DNA of 64,000 nucleotides from Catonia carolina (Eukaryota > Arthropoda > Insecta > Hemiptera > Achilidae): assembly GCA_035578175.1 (NCBI GenBank), contig JAQMRL010000022.1, positions 3,038,001 to 3,102,000 on the forward strand, written 5' to 3'. The position numbers and the translations under genes were made by a program. Shown here one piece after another: positions 10,927-21,989 of the stretch; position 1 is the first letter of the stretch; each line of letters opens with the position of its first letter. The notes beneath the pieces are model-generated. The model made no database searches. It saw only the letters and a program-made list of their open reading frames with translations, and was not told the origin of the DNA.

Positions 10927-11724
10927 AAAAATCCGGTGTGAAACACTTACACGACTTTCTCATCCCAATACAAATAATGAACAATATAACCTAATATTAG
11001 TAATAAAACATTAGAAATAAACAAAAAACCTAACCTCAAAAAACATAACCTAATTTTAATCATGTGTGAAAGACCCAAAGTAAAAACAACCTTAGTTTGA
11101 CTTAACACGGAAAATCACTCTTTGACGCTACGTTGGCTCTGTATAGAAAAATGCTCAAAATACAAGTTGTAGATCTTTTAATTTTCTTTAAATTTAATTA
11201 TATGCACTTTTGTCGTAAAATGCATACTAATGCCGTAATCTTAAAAAATTCACTTTTTTACTGATTTCCGTGAAAAAACCAGAAAATCACTAATTACTGC
11301 TAAACTAAGCGTTATACAAAAAATATTGAAATAAAAGTGCAGATTTATTAATTATCCAGAACTTTTATTATATAAACCTTTGCCCTAAAATGCATTTTAA
11401 GGCTGCAATCTTAAAAAAGTATTTTCCTACGAGAGCACAGCCTCCCCAAAAACTTCAGCAGACATAGACGCCTACCCAACCATTTCAGCAGACATGGCGC
11501 CTACGCTATCGTGTAAAGCACAAAAATATAGTAAATAAGGCGATTTAAAAAAGTCGTAAGAGCCGTTTTTGAGAAAAACGCAAAAGAGTGAAAAATGACA
11601 CGAATAGACTACTACTTCCGGTTGACCAATTTTGATGAAGATTTTTTTGTAAGGTCCGGTAGTAGTACCTAAATTAACTTTTAAATTTCAACTTCGTACA
11701 ATGTTTCGTTCTTGAGATATTTTG

Positions 11725-11783
<59 letters not shown>

Positions 11784-11920
11784 CAATCACTAAAACAACC
11801 TTTTTTGAGTTCAGGGGGTTTAAAAACGTGTATATCCGGTGAAAACTCGATTTCGAAAAATCGACATGAAAAAAATACTTTCCTTCTTATATATATATTC
11901 ATAATGGCAAGAGAAAGTAA
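10927..11920 (-). mobile_element. HINE-like element B2 (near full length)
   Basis: About 990 bp and non-coding. In minus orientation it starts with TTACTTTCTCTTGCC, the 5' subterminal repeat (complement of 11906-11920). It then has GATTTTTCGAAATCG-type palindromic sequence, a GT microsatellite (11727-11780), a long conserved body, a diverged 3' inverted copy of the terminal motif, a short hairpin (GTGTAA and TTCACAC arms) and the end CACACCGGATTTTT. The layout of 5' subTIR, microsatellite, 3' subTIR and 3' hairpin matches Helentron-derived HINE/DINE-1 elements. A local duplication of the TCAGCAGACAT segment (about 11455-11505) is private to this copy. Confidence 0.75.
11727..11780. repeat. 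(CA)27 microsatellite inside HINE B2
   Basis: Uninterrupted CA dinucleotide run of about 54 bp at the position where other family members also carry CA/GT repeats (31880-31920, 61568-61616, 7905-7935). The repeat is therefore part of the element. The 79- and 65-codon frames crossing it are artefacts of the repeat. Confidence 0.95.
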
Positions 11921-12912
11921 CAATGGAAATAAACTTACAATGTTATCTTAATATTATCATCAGATTTTCAGATAAAAAGTATTTTATTTTATTTATTATA
12001 ATTTAATAATAAAATAATAAATTAATTATACGGTGAATATTAATGGACAATGTTTAACAAATGAATAAAAATAAAATTATCTTTGTATGGTGGGGACAAT
12101 TCGGTCGTATTGAGTTTTCAGTGAAACCGTAATGCTGCTAAACCTGTATACCACATTAAGAAAGAAACTACTACATTAACTACTGTCAAGAACTTATTTG
12201 GAAACAATAAAATCGTACTGTGCATTACTGGAAAGAAATAACACAAAACAGAAGAGAAACGTGTTGGAAATTCTATAGAAATAAATAAATCTACAAAAAT
12301 GCGTTCCGAGAAAAATTATTTATAAAAGAAAAGACAGAATTGTTGGAAAAAAGGGAATTAGAACGACCACACGATGAGAGAAAAGAAAGAATGTTGAGTA
12401 GAAAAATGATATTGGAAGAATAATAGCAATTAAAGAAAGGGTGAAAATAATTGAAAGTGGCACAAAGAACAGAAACCGAGGGGTGTTTTACGTGGTGCAG
12501 TGTGAGGGGTGAGTCGTTTCCACCAACAGACGGTAAAAGACACAAAAACATCTATTGCTAACATCCAACAACCTGGTGGTATATTTTTATCAAACTCATC
12601 AAATTATAAAGAAAACTAATGGTTTCTTTATGCAAACTGATCATTCTTATTACTTTAATTTAAAAAAATTATATAAACTTTTCAAGTAATTATTGTATAA
12701 TTTTAAAGAAATTGACGAATCTTACAATCAGAGAACTTTTAAAATAAGATTCATTAAAATAATATCTTAAAGAAGTAAGAATAATTCAACTACCTCTCGG
12801 ACATTCTTTAAAAAATTACATTTCCTCTTTAAGTTTTCAGGATTTTTCTACTACTCCTTGTAAAATAAAATACTCGTATCACCTCAGAATAGTGCAAAGC
12901 TGCTGTAAATCT
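11921..12912. other. AT-rich DNA with a short GC-richer patch
   Basis: About 1 kb. The patch at 12465-12545 (containing GGGGTGTTTTACGTGGTGCA) has frames on the plus strand that resemble protein for a few dozen codons but are broken by stops. The 86-codon minus-strand frame at 12291-12551 shows no family motif. Probably an old transposon fragment. Confidence 0.4.
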
Positions 12913-13278
12913 TTGCCCCTAACAGGTAGGTGGAGTGTTAAATTATTTGCACTCGATTTGCTATTTCCAGGGCTACAAAAAGAGTTCTGTTTCTTATAAC
13001 ATGGTCAGCCAATTACATGGCAGAAGCATTTAAAGAACAGAAGAGACAGAGGGGTAAAGATACTAGTCTTCATTATACAGCTAGAACTTGTGGTGAATGA
13101 AGTGAAGTTATCATTTGCAGGGTGGAAAGTAGATCCTTTTAGAGAACTTAGCATGTTGAAAAGCATACTTTTCCACTCAGTAGGATGGAAATGGTGAACC
13201 ACTAAACTTCTCGTTGACTTAATAAAGCCTCTAGAGGTTCAAACTAGCCTTTCGGCTGATGACCTAAACAAAACGACA
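12913..13278 (+). mobile_element. R1 retroposon copy d, full length with target duplication
   Basis: A 366-bp R1 copy starting TTGCCCCTAACAGGTAGGTG and ending GACCTAAACAAAACGA. It is flanked by the perfect 10-bp direct repeat CTGTAAATCT (12903-12912 and 13279-13288). This defines both ends of the family and shows that it moves by retroposition. A 5' domain (GGAGTGTTAAATTATTTGCA), the core and the 3' hairpin CCTTTCGG region are all present. It carries no intact ORF. The 65-codon minus-strand frame is a shadow. Confidence 0.85.
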
Positions 13279-13279
13279 C

Positions 13280-13740
13280 TGTAAATCTAAAGATTTTGGT
13301 AGGTACCTCGACCTGCCTAGTAATAACGTATTTATTTTGTTGTAACGAACATCAACTATTTTAACTCTCTTATAAGTTTTCAAGGCTGCTTTTATCTATT
13401 TCTTCAAATCTGTAACAATTTTTATCAGCGAATTTAGAGATATTACTGATTTTATAGCTTTATAAGTCATGGCTAATAAGGAAAGCTGACAACATCCACA
13501 GTGTTACCATCTCTTGTGTAACTTCAGTGAAAAGATGTTTTCATCCCCCAATTTCACCCCTAATATTTCTCTCTCTCTCGCTTTACTCCCTTCTCTTCAA
13601 CAGATTTAACTGCCAAATTGGAGGTTTCCATTGTTTAGTTATAGTGTACGTGTTCAAAAGTAAGTTTGTTTAAATAAACAACAAAGACAACTTATCTTGT
13701 AGATATTTTATAATATATAATTAAGGGTTTTCTTAGTGTT
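13280..13740. other. AT-rich DNA with a pyrimidine tract
   Basis: The only notable item is a C/T-rich tract at 13564-13612 (TTTCTCTCTCTCTCGC, ending TTCAACAG). It looks like a strong polypyrimidine tract plus splice acceptor on the plus strand, but no open, GC-richer exon follows. A similar purine tract in opposite orientation lies at 59845-59890. Confidence 0.4.
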
Positions 13741-13897
13741 ATTTTAACTTTATAAAATTTCCCTATATAAAATTTTGGTACCTGTGGAAAGTTACGTTTT
13801 CATGTTGATTTTCGAATATTGAATTTTCACCGGAAATATATTTTTTTGGGTTCCCTGAGACTAGAAACATGCTTTTACTGATTGGTCTGTGTGTACG
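13741..13897 (+). mobile_element. HINE-like element, fragment B3
   Basis: Terminal ~150 bp of the family in plus orientation, diverged: CATGTTGATTTTCGAATATT, TTTTCACCGGAAATATAT, then CTGATTGGTCTGTGTGTACG, after which similarity stops at the GT repeat position. The internal body and 3' end are lost. Confidence 0.65.
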
Positions 13898-14096
13898 TTT
13901 AAAACATTACGCAAAGAAATAAAATAATTAGCTGAATATAAACAGTCAGTGATTTTATTCAAAAAAATCTCTCAATCTTTCTTGTTATTAAAACACTATT
14001 AAAAACACAAGAATAGTTGAAATGATAATACTTCGAATATTTCATGAACGCTCTGCAAAACCACTCAGCACATACAGCAACTTATTTTCGCTCAAA

Positions 14097-14232
14097 ATTA
14101 TATATTTTATTTACAGAATATAGCTATCGTAAACAATACTGAAGAACGAGGATGAAGTTACATTGAGGATTATTTGTGAGGAACACAAGAATAGCTTACA
14201 TGACAGTACTTTGAAAATTTCTTGTAATTAAT
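14097..14232 (+). repeat. Direct repeat DR-C, copy 1
   Basis: About 135 bp matching 14678-14816 at roughly 80-85%: AAACAATACTGAAGA, CATTGAGGATTATTTGTGAG, GAACACAAGAATAGC. A weaker third match (AACACAAGAATAGTTGAAAT) lies at 14003-14045, so this looks like a decayed tandem array of at least three units. Non-coding. Confidence 0.7.
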
Positions 14233-14677
14233 TAGATACCTAATTTTGAAAAAATCTGTAATTATTTAAAGTCGCATAACTCCTCATTATAGATCACGAT
14301 ATGTTTGAAAGACTGAAAAAGTTGGTTTACGAAATGTTTTGATTCAAGCTGGGAAAAGAACTGATGCATTACTAGTTTATCACGCGCTCTGAAAAATTAC
14401 AAAGGTGGTCTAAAAAGCTGCTTACTGTTCATAAAAAAGAATAAAATTAACTTACTGAAATTTTCATCGTTTCCACTAAAATATTCTATTCTCATAAAAT
14501 ATGATAATAGTACCAAACAGTTTATTTTGTAAAACATCATAGCTAAAAATCACGTATAAAATATACGTATACACAATGAAGACGATAGCTGGTGCATGCA
14601 AATATAATGATTGTTGTAGAAACTTTCAACTACTAAGGTTTGGTAAATTAAATGGGCTTACATCACAGAAACTGACA

Positions 14678-14816
14678 TAAATATTTTATTCACAGCATAT
14701 ATAGTATAAACAATACTGAAGAGTGAGGATGAGGCTACATTGAGGATTATTTGTGAGGAACACATGAATAGCTGACATGATAGTACTTTGAATGTTTCAT
14801 GAACTCTGTTCAGGCT
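14678..14816 (+). repeat. Direct repeat DR-C, copy 2
   Basis: Second copy of the repeat at 14097, offset by about 580 bp. The spacing between copies is unequal, so the array has been rearranged. No ORF is present. Confidence 0.7.
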
Positions 14817-15109
14817 CAAGACTCTGAATCTTACACAAGTTAATTACTTGTCAAGTTGATGGTATGGCCTACCTTGTTTTCATAACGTTGGACCGTAAAG
14901 ATAATATTTTGTACGTTATCTTTAATAATTTATTTTATACAGGTCAAAACATTTCAGAAAATAATTTACCTTATACAAAGCGTTAAATACATGATAAGCA
15001 GTGACACTATTAAAACAGTAATCAATTGGAATAAATTTTTACAACTACCACTTATATAACTTTTTTACCTACATATTTTTTTAAAAGTTATTTTTTATAA
15101 ACAAATTTT

Positions 15110-15740
15110 TTTGTCATCAGTCTCTCGACTGGTTTGATGCAGTTCTCCAAGCTGTTCTGTCTTGCGCAAGTCGTTTCATATCTACATACCTGTAACGTCC
15201 TACATCTTTTGTAATTTGCTTCATATATTCTAATCTTTGCCTCCCTCTACAATTTACTCCCTCAATATTACCCTCTATTATTGATAGCCCAATACCTGGA
15301 TGTCTTAAGACTAGCCTATCCCTTCTTTTGGTAAGATGCTTCCATATGCTTCTTTTTTCATCCACTCGCCTAAGAACCTCTAAATTACTTATTTTGTTCA
15401 CCCACCTAATCTTTAACATTTTCCTATTACACCTCACTTCAAAAGCTTCTATCCTCTTCTTTTCTACAGACCCTATCACCCAAGTTTCACTTCCGTATAA
15501 TGCTACACTGCAAACATAATGTTTTAAGAAATTTTTCCTAATCGGTAAATCAATGTTTGTAGTCAATAAGCTGTTTTTCATTTCAAAGGCTTTTCTAGCT
15601 TGAGCAATTGTACTCTTGATATCACTTGTGCTTCAACCATTCTTTGTTATTTTACTCCCTAGATAGCAGAATTCCTCAACTTCCTGTATGTTTCCGTTGC
15701 CTACTTTTAAATTTCCCATCTCTTCTAAACCACTCTTGTA
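15110..15740 (-). pseudogene. LINE ORF2 C-terminal remnant
   Basis: On the minus strand a frame of about 200 codons shows the C-terminal region of a non-LTR retrotransposon ORF2: EEFCYLGSKIT, then AQARKAFEMKNSLL, HYVCSVALYGSETW and KRLAQDRTAWRTASNQSRD before the stop. There is one in-frame TGA (just upstream of 15600). The part from 15117 to 15581 is open for 154 codons. The catalytic reverse transcriptase motifs lie upstream of the truncation and are absent. LYGSETW and RxxWR motifs are typical of LINE ORFs in insects. The 63-codon plus-strand frame over it is a shadow. Confidence 0.8.
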
Positions 15741-15778
15741 AATAAAATTTTAATATAAAACACCACCAAAACTGGCAA
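15727..15778 (+). repeat. Direct repeat DR-D, copy 1
   Basis: 52 bp (AAACCACTCTTGTAAATAAA, then ACACCAC and AAAACTGGCAA) repeated at 17189-17240 with only a few differences. It abuts the 5' break of the LINE remnant at 15110-15740. Its origin is unknown. Confidence 0.7.
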
Positions 15779-18143
15779 AGAGTTAGGATGAACTTTTGGC
15801 AGATTGGGAGCGCTTTGATGGTGTTCACCACCTTGTCAGTCCGTTACAATATTAAAACACATGTTTACTTATATTTTTAGTTATCGTGTCCCTTCTCTAT
15901 TCTTCACGACAAATATATGTTTTTTTAAATCTTAACCAACCCTTAATTCTTAAAATAACTTAAAGTAAAATATGCATCTAAATAAACAGTTCCCGTCATA
16001 TTAAAACAAATTAAACTTTGCCGCATTGCCACCAGAATAGTAGCACCATCAGAAGTTAATTTAACTAGTTTGTATTTTACTTCGAAAAATCTCGTTACAA
16101 CTTTTATGAATTTTCTACTTCAAATTGTTTTGTAAAATTTCGGAAATGTCCTCCTTATATCCAGGTAAAAAGTTTTTAAATTCATTAGGTAGAACTCTTA
16201 ATAATTTAAGGATAAACATAATCTCAATTAAAAATATTTTATATTGGATCAAATTTTGTGTTTTAAATGTAATGGCTAAAATTATTTTAGGAAATAATAA
16301 AAAAGAATAAAAATTTAGTATTAAATAAACCGGAAAAAACTTAAAATTTATATTAAAAAGAATTTACCTTATTAATCATGCAAATAGAATAAAAGGTTAT
16401 TAATAATTAATTAACAAAGGTTATATAATTAGGTTGGCTAAATTTAAAATCTAAGATTGACAGATACCTTTTACTCCTGCTTTTGTCATGAGAAATAGAA
16501 GAGATACAAGATCTATAAAACAAACATAAGGAAATTTGTAATTGTTTCGTATTGTAACGGGCTGACGAGTTAGCGAATACGATAAAAGCGCTACGCAATT
16601 GATAACTTTTCTTACTTTTACATATATTCAGATTTTTTATACATAACAAATAAATTTTAGAAAAACAATTCAAAGTTGAATCTCTGATTATAAAATGTCT
16701 TATAAATTTACTTTTTTTATAAAAACAACTAATCTATTTATCGTATTTTACATTCTATTGAAGAATACAGACACTATTACTTCTATTATAATATTATTTC
16801 TATTATATTTCTATTATTATTATTTCTATTATAATATTATTTACTAACAAATATTATTAACATTACAAAATAATTTATGTTCCATAAGTTATCCACTGTA
16901 TTGAATAATTAAGCGATAGGTAATAAAATTGTAATTAATCTCTTATAGCAGCAGTAACTAAACCACACTACATCTGAAACCCAATTTTATCCATCTGTAA
17001 AATCTCTTTAACCGTTACAATACATCACAGCCAAATAAATCATTATATCAATCAGAATACTACGTGCACTTTATTGATTCAGCTAAAAGTAATTAAATTT
17101 CATATAATATCTTTATTTAATTGCAAACAGTTTAAGTTTTATTATAATCATCAAATTTCATTGCACCTGTCGCTTTGAAATGGTGGTGAAACCACTCTTG
17201 TAAATAAAATATAAATATAAAACACCACAAAAACTGGCAATTTATGTTTTAATATATAGGCTATGTAATTCGCAATTAAGACGCTAAATAACAGATCTAA
17301 TGAGTCAGATAGATATCTTAAAGAAGTCCGAAAGAATAACTAGAGAAAACTAGAATAAACTGAGGAAACGTAATCAGTTTAACGAAATTCAAGCAACTGA
17401 TTACTGACTTTAAAAATTAATTTAAAAAAGATAAATACTTTCACAAAGAGGAAAATCAAAAGATTAATATTGGAGGGAAAGCAGGAGAAAAGCCTGTAGC
17501 GAACAAATGCTGAGAATGTTGGCTCCAAACGAGCATCCAGAAATGTCAAAAGTTACTTTACATGATATAAAATTAGCCTTGTAGGAAAAAAAATTGGTGA
17601 TAATATAGACGAGATACAGATTAATTTTTTATAAACATGTTTAACATAATCGCTTAATTTAAAGTTCTATAAATGTAAATTAAAATAAACTGCACAGATT
17701 CAGAAAGGTTTTTCTTTCTGAACGTTAATAAGTTTTTGATTCCTTAAATTCGTAAAAAAAAATAATTACACATCAATGAACTGTCTGTCTCGGTGGTTAT
17801 TATTAAAGAGTGTTATTGTTCCGTTGAAAAAGTAACCATAAATACCATTAAAATATAAAAAAAGGATTAATAGGTTATTAAGAATTTTTAGTTAAATTAT
17901 ACCATTCTAATTTTATTCTGTACTATTATTATGTTTGCTATCTCTCTCCAATATTTAACTTTATTAAATTCACCAGAGCTTATTAAATTGGTTGTCCTAT
18001 ATAACAAAGACATATCGGTGTCCAACAGTTAAAACAATGCCGACTGGCGTAGTCAGTTAGCTGTTAAAATATTTCTTGAAATTTTTAGGTAACATCGTTT
18101 GGGATAGTGACTTGCAGGGTGACAATTAGTGCTGGAACGAGAT
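15779..18143. other. Featureless AT-rich DNA
   Basis: More than 2 kb of AT-rich DNA apart from the DR-D repeat at 17189-17240. Small frames at 16125 and 16407 have AT-driven composition and no motifs. A local ATTATTTCTATTATA-type repeat lies near 16780-16850. Confidence 0.6.
17189..17240 (+). repeat. Direct repeat DR-D, copy 2
   Basis: Matches 15727-15778. Just upstream, TGGTGGTGAAACCAC forms a small hairpin. Upstream of this copy CGCTTTGAAATGGTGG resembles CGCTTTGATGGTG found downstream of copy 1, which hints at a circularly permuted or tandem parent repeat. Confidence 0.7.
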
Positions 18144-18491
18144 AAAACTCTACAAGACGATGGCTATTCCTTTGCTGACTTATGGAAGTTAGGTATGGAT
18201 AAAAAGAAACGATGACTCGCGCATTCAAGCCGTAGAAATGAGATTTTTACGCAGCGTTCAGGTGGGTATACGCGTCAGGATCACATAAGGAGTGAGGTCA
18301 TTTGGAGGCAATGTAATATCCAACCACTTGCCGATGTGATCAAGCAGTATAGGATGAGATGGAGGAATCACCTGCTCCGTATGTCTCCAGATCGTCTTCC
18401 TCTGCAGGTATGGAAATTGAGGCAGGATGGAAGAAGAGACGTTGGAAGACCGAGGAAACGATGGACACCGGAACAGGCTCTAGAAGCCTAG
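18144..18491 (+). pseudogene. LINE ORF C-terminal remnant
   Basis: Reads KLYKTMAIPLLTYGS, a stop in place of the usual Glu, then RIQAVEMRFLRSV. After a frameshift it continues as GYTRQDHIRSEVIWRQCNIQ, PLADVIKQYRMRWRNHLLRM and GRRDVGRPRKRWTPEQALEA with a TAG stop at 18489. This is the post-reverse-transcriptase tail of an insect non-LTR retrotransposon ORF. It has one nonsense mutation and one frameshift, so it is dead. The tail motif GRPRKRW links it to the remnants at 9755 and 53718. An ATG/GAT microsatellite (18497-18520) follows. Confidence 0.8.
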
Positions 18492-18496
18492 TCCAT

Positions 18497-18520
18497 GATG
18501 GATGATGATGATGATGATGT
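18497..18520 (+). repeat. (GAT)n microsatellite at LINE 3' end
   Basis: Short GAT repeat directly after the LINE stop codon, probably derived from the retrotransposon's 3' tail. Confidence 0.8.
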
Positions 18521-20055
18521 ATTCACTTGTGTGAGGTTCAAATTATCAGTCTTCTACTATCAGCTCGTCACTAATTCCAATACAACTGAGTTCACCAAAA
18601 ATGATAAACATTTTTCACATAGTTTCTGTATCGGTAGTAGGTACTAAAAGTATCAGATAGTTTTTTCAAATACCGTTCATTACTCGTACTAGGAACAGTT
18701 GTACTAGGAACAGTATGATCCTGTTTCAATATAAAACTAGTAACGAGCTAAAAAATCAATATACATGCAAACAAACACAACTAACTGACTGTACCTGTTC
18801 ATATTCATGTCAAATCACGCAAAAAAACAAATTCAATTAAAAAAGAGTGGTTCATTAAAATACAATGATTTTCGACTACAATAAAATAAGAGAAACGAAC
18901 AAAGCTTTTTATGAAGGAATAATTTTTTATAAAGAATTGAGGTGAAGTTATATTTTACTCGACAATAAGTAAAGATATGAATTTTGAATAGGAGCTTGAA
19001 AAAGTAAGAATCAGTAAGCCTTAAATTTAAAACACACAGTATATTTTTAAGCTGTGAGTATTTTGTTACTGAATATATTTTAGTACTGAGTGATACTACG
19101 TTTTATGAAATATATTTATAACCATCATCGTAATAATAAATTCGATAGTAAAAAATAAATATTCCATTTACTGAAAGTGGGACATTGAAAATAACGATAA
19201 TGTAAGAAATTGAATAGTATTTGATGGAAGGATAAGTACCATTAAAAGGTATGATAGGCCTAACAGAAGCAGTAATGGAGTGAGAACTGTCATTAGTTTA
19301 CAACTGTTCAAACTTTGGAGGTTTGGACAGATAAGAGGGTACGGACAAACCACTATACACCTCATAGTACTGCCTACGTCTATCTTCCGTTTCGTATAAG
19401 GTGATTTATTACGCATAAACCTACAATGTTATCAATTTTAATGTCTTAAACATCTTCATTTCAATAAGATCTATCTTAAGTGATTTAAAGTAACATATTT
19501 CTCGTTATATAGGCAATCAAGCAATCACTGAAATTCTCAATTTAAACTTATCTGTTCATTTGAAGCTTTAATCATCATTCACTGTAGATTGTGAGTATGA
19601 GGTAGAAAGCGAAAAAGGACCTCTTGTCGGGGAAAAAATGAGTTGTTAGTTTCGATACATTGATATTTGGATTCATTTTGTAGATATTTGTAGTTTACTT
19701 TGTACGGTTGTATTTTCAATGTTATTACAGTCGGTTTAATTTAATGAGTAGTGTCGTTTAAGTAGAGAACGTATGAAGTGGTTAAAAAGGGAAATTTTTT
19801 ATTATTATACCCCATTCGTTACCGCCAGAGGAAATATTTTTCATAATTTACCACATCAGCTGTTATATCATATGATATTCATATGGTTAAAGTTTCAAAT
19901 TTATAACTAAATAAATTGATTTAATGATACGGTGTAGGCCTTATACAAGAATTTGTAGTTACCATTATGAAATATAGTTTAAATCGTTCTGAAAACTTTA
20001 TTTTTGAATTAATATTTTATAATGACCGACAAATTAATACAACTTGAATGTAAAA
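18521..20055. other. AT-rich DNA without recognised genes
   Basis: About 1.5 kb. An 82-codon minus-strand frame (19168-19416) includes a hydrophobic leucine-rich stretch (LTPLLLLLGLSYLLMVLIL) in a slightly GC-richer patch. It has no homologous motif and no splice context, so I do not call it. Confidence 0.5.
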
Positions 20056-20414
20056 TAATTCACCAATGCTCCATTCTACATTAACAACAGAATACTACAT
20101 GACGACCTCAAAATAACACACATAAAAGATATGGCATACAACTGCTACAGAAGATTCTTCGGAAAACTTCAAAACCATCAAAATCCATACATCAAAAACT
20201 TATCATCTCGTACTCTTCCTGGAAATCCTCGCCGACGACTTCGCCGTTCATGGAATAGAGACCTGCTCTTATAAGACAATGACTCGTGGCACCTACAAAG
20301 ATTAGCCACTGGGTCTAATCTTTGTTATTGTAAATTTTCCTATGTTAAAACCAGCTCATTTGCTTATTGTAAAATTTTACAGTTGCAAATAAATAATTAA
20401 AGAGAAAAAAAAAA
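20056..20414 (+). mobile_element. Jockey-type LINE, 3' end with intact C-terminal coding
   Basis: The plus strand codes without interruption for TNAPFYINNRILHDDLKI, RRFFGKLQNHQN and LPGNPRRRLRRSWNRDLLL with a stop at 20272-20274. It is followed by a ~140-bp 3' UTR with AATAAA-type signals and a poly-A run ending near 20414. It aligns with the C terminus of the large Jockey copy on the other strand (35641-36786: VNNKILHDDL, LPGNPQRRLKRQWARDLL). It is a severely 5'-truncated insertion of the same family. Confidence 0.8.
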
Positions 20415-20624
20415 ATTTAAACATGTAATAACAACAATGAAAAAATTGTAGAGGTAATTTTTAAAATTCAAACAGGGAAATTTAAAAAAATATATAAAAT
20501 ACACCAAAGGGACAAAAATACTATCTACATAATTTGAAACTACTGTACTCCTGTAGGAATGACTACGCAATAAAATATGTTTTCAAAAGATCGGATATTT
20601 GATAAAGAAGAATACCGAGACCTT

Positions 20625-20735
20625 ACAGGTAAATGAAGTCTCTACTCCATTTTCGCTTTAGACGTCACACAGTTGAGAAGTTCCTTGTAGCTAGATCACG
20701 GGCTAATTAATTTGGATGGTCTTTAAATGGAAAAT
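20625..20735 (-). pseudogene. Jockey-type LINE C-terminal scrap
   Basis: The reverse complement (GACCATCCAAATTAATTAGC, then GACGTCTAAAGCGAAAATGG and AGTAGAGAC) closely matches the LINE remnant at 51195-51431 (DHPNQLA, RLKRKWSRDLL). In-frame stops are present. About 110 bp remain. Confidence 0.65.
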
Positions 20736-20871
20736 TAAATGACAAAACATCCGGATTTCATTTTTAAGTTTTAATAACTTTTTGTATAAATTTATAAAGT
20801 ATTTTTATAGGTAATATACAATTATTGTAATACAATAAGGATATATACATTTTTTAATTTGTTTTGCATTC

Positions 20872-21052
20872 TTAATTATTTAGTTTATATAAAGTTGCGT
20901 AAACATGGTGGTTGTTGCGACCAATACTTTGGGTTGAGGAACGGTTCGTTTAAATGTGTAAAACTTTTCCAGATCATAGCCGCGAATAGAACACGGTACT
21001 TTCACTTTCCAGCGTAGCACGACAATGACTGGTCCACGGAGGTGGACTAAAC
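20872..21052 (-). repeat. tRNA-headed SINE with shared tail
   Basis: Minus orientation. The head GTCCACCTCCGTGGACCAGT resembles a box A region, with a diverged box B (GTTCTATTCGC). The body runs AAAAGTTTTACACATTTAAA, and the tail TTGGTCGCAACAACCACC, then TTTACGCAACTTTATATAAA, matches the 3' tail of the SINEs at 54749, 58493, 45141 and 30062. A ~60-codon open frame on this strand is a by-product. Confidence 0.6.
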
Positions 21053-21914
21053 CGTTTATAATTTACGAAAGTAACCATAAAAACAGAAGTCCATGGAAAA
21101 ATGAGATTAGTATCCGGTATAGGAAAATATGTTCGTCACGTTACTGATTCTTTTACAATTTTTACCAGATATTTATAATAATTACACAAAATATGAGAAA
21201 AGAAATGTTTCTGGTGTAAGGACCTTCTATTGGGCACGTTAGTCTGTTATATTTCAATTACAGTAATTTCTGGACGATTAATCAAAGAATTTATAGTAAC
21301 CAAAATTTTTAAGAAAACGCATTTTATGTTCATTTTCAGAACAAGCAATTATAAGATTTCAATTCAAATACATATTTTAGTTCATAAACAAAGTTTAAGT
21401 ATAAAGAAAGAATTTAATATTTGCAGTTAAATTGTGGGCGTTTCAATTTTAAAATACGGTATTCATACTTGTTACATAATTTCTATTTCCATGAAATTTA
21501 AATTAAATTAAATCAGTAAATATTTTGATTAATTTTTAGACAGTTTTGAGTAAAAGTTTATATTTTGCTTACGATGTTAATACGTAAAACATAAATATTA
21601 ACTTTGTAACAACATGCAAGCCCCACTACACTGAAAAAAGTTTAAATGTAGGCTACTTCAGGTAACCATTACTTGAAATTACAACCGGTCAATTTAAAAT
21701 TTATGTGAAACATAAAGACTAGAAAAATATTTACCAAGGTAATAGCTTTTTAGAATATTAAAATTTACAAATAAATTTGAGATGTTTTAATGTTCAATTA
21801 CGTTTTTGTAAAACTATTGTAGTCATTCCATTCATGGAAAATTTCAAAACGACAGAAACCTGCCTATAATAATATATTCACAACACATAAAAGATAGCCT
21901 GCGGAGAAAATTTG
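21053..21914. other. AT-rich DNA without recognised features
   Basis: About 0.9 kb. The 66-codon plus frame at 21230 has no motif or codon bias suggesting a gene. This would be upstream sequence of the candidate first exon at 21915, but no clear TATA or initiator pair was seen. Confidence 0.5.
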
Positions 21915-21988
21915 ATGGCTGATGGTCAAAGCCTTTGTGGAACTAGTACGGACGCAGCGACGAGTCAGCACCAACAAGTTGATGCTAG
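21915..21988 (+). CDS. Candidate first coding exon, unknown gene
   Basis: ATG in acceptable context (TTTGATGG) opens 24 codons, MADGQSLCGTSTDAATSQHQ followed by QVDA, and the exon ends AG just before GTAATA, a usable splice donor. The segment is GC-richer than its surroundings, and the predicted peptide is polar, like a cytosolic N terminus. Without splicing the frame meets TAA immediately after the donor. I do not recognise the protein. Downstream exons are not identified. Chance is possible. Confidence 0.3.
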
Positions 21989-21989
21989 G

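Noticed and set aside
11712..11951. ORFs with poly(HT) or poly(VC) runs
   Set aside because: They read straight through the CA microsatellite of a HINE copy.
13564..13620. Strong polypyrimidine tract plus CAG on the plus strand
   Set aside because: The sequence after the CAG has no sustained open, GC-richer frame; likely a simple CT repeat.
19168..19416. 82-codon minus-strand ORF with hydrophobic stretch
   Set aside because: No motif, no splice context, and the opposite strand of the same patch is also partly open; insufficient support.
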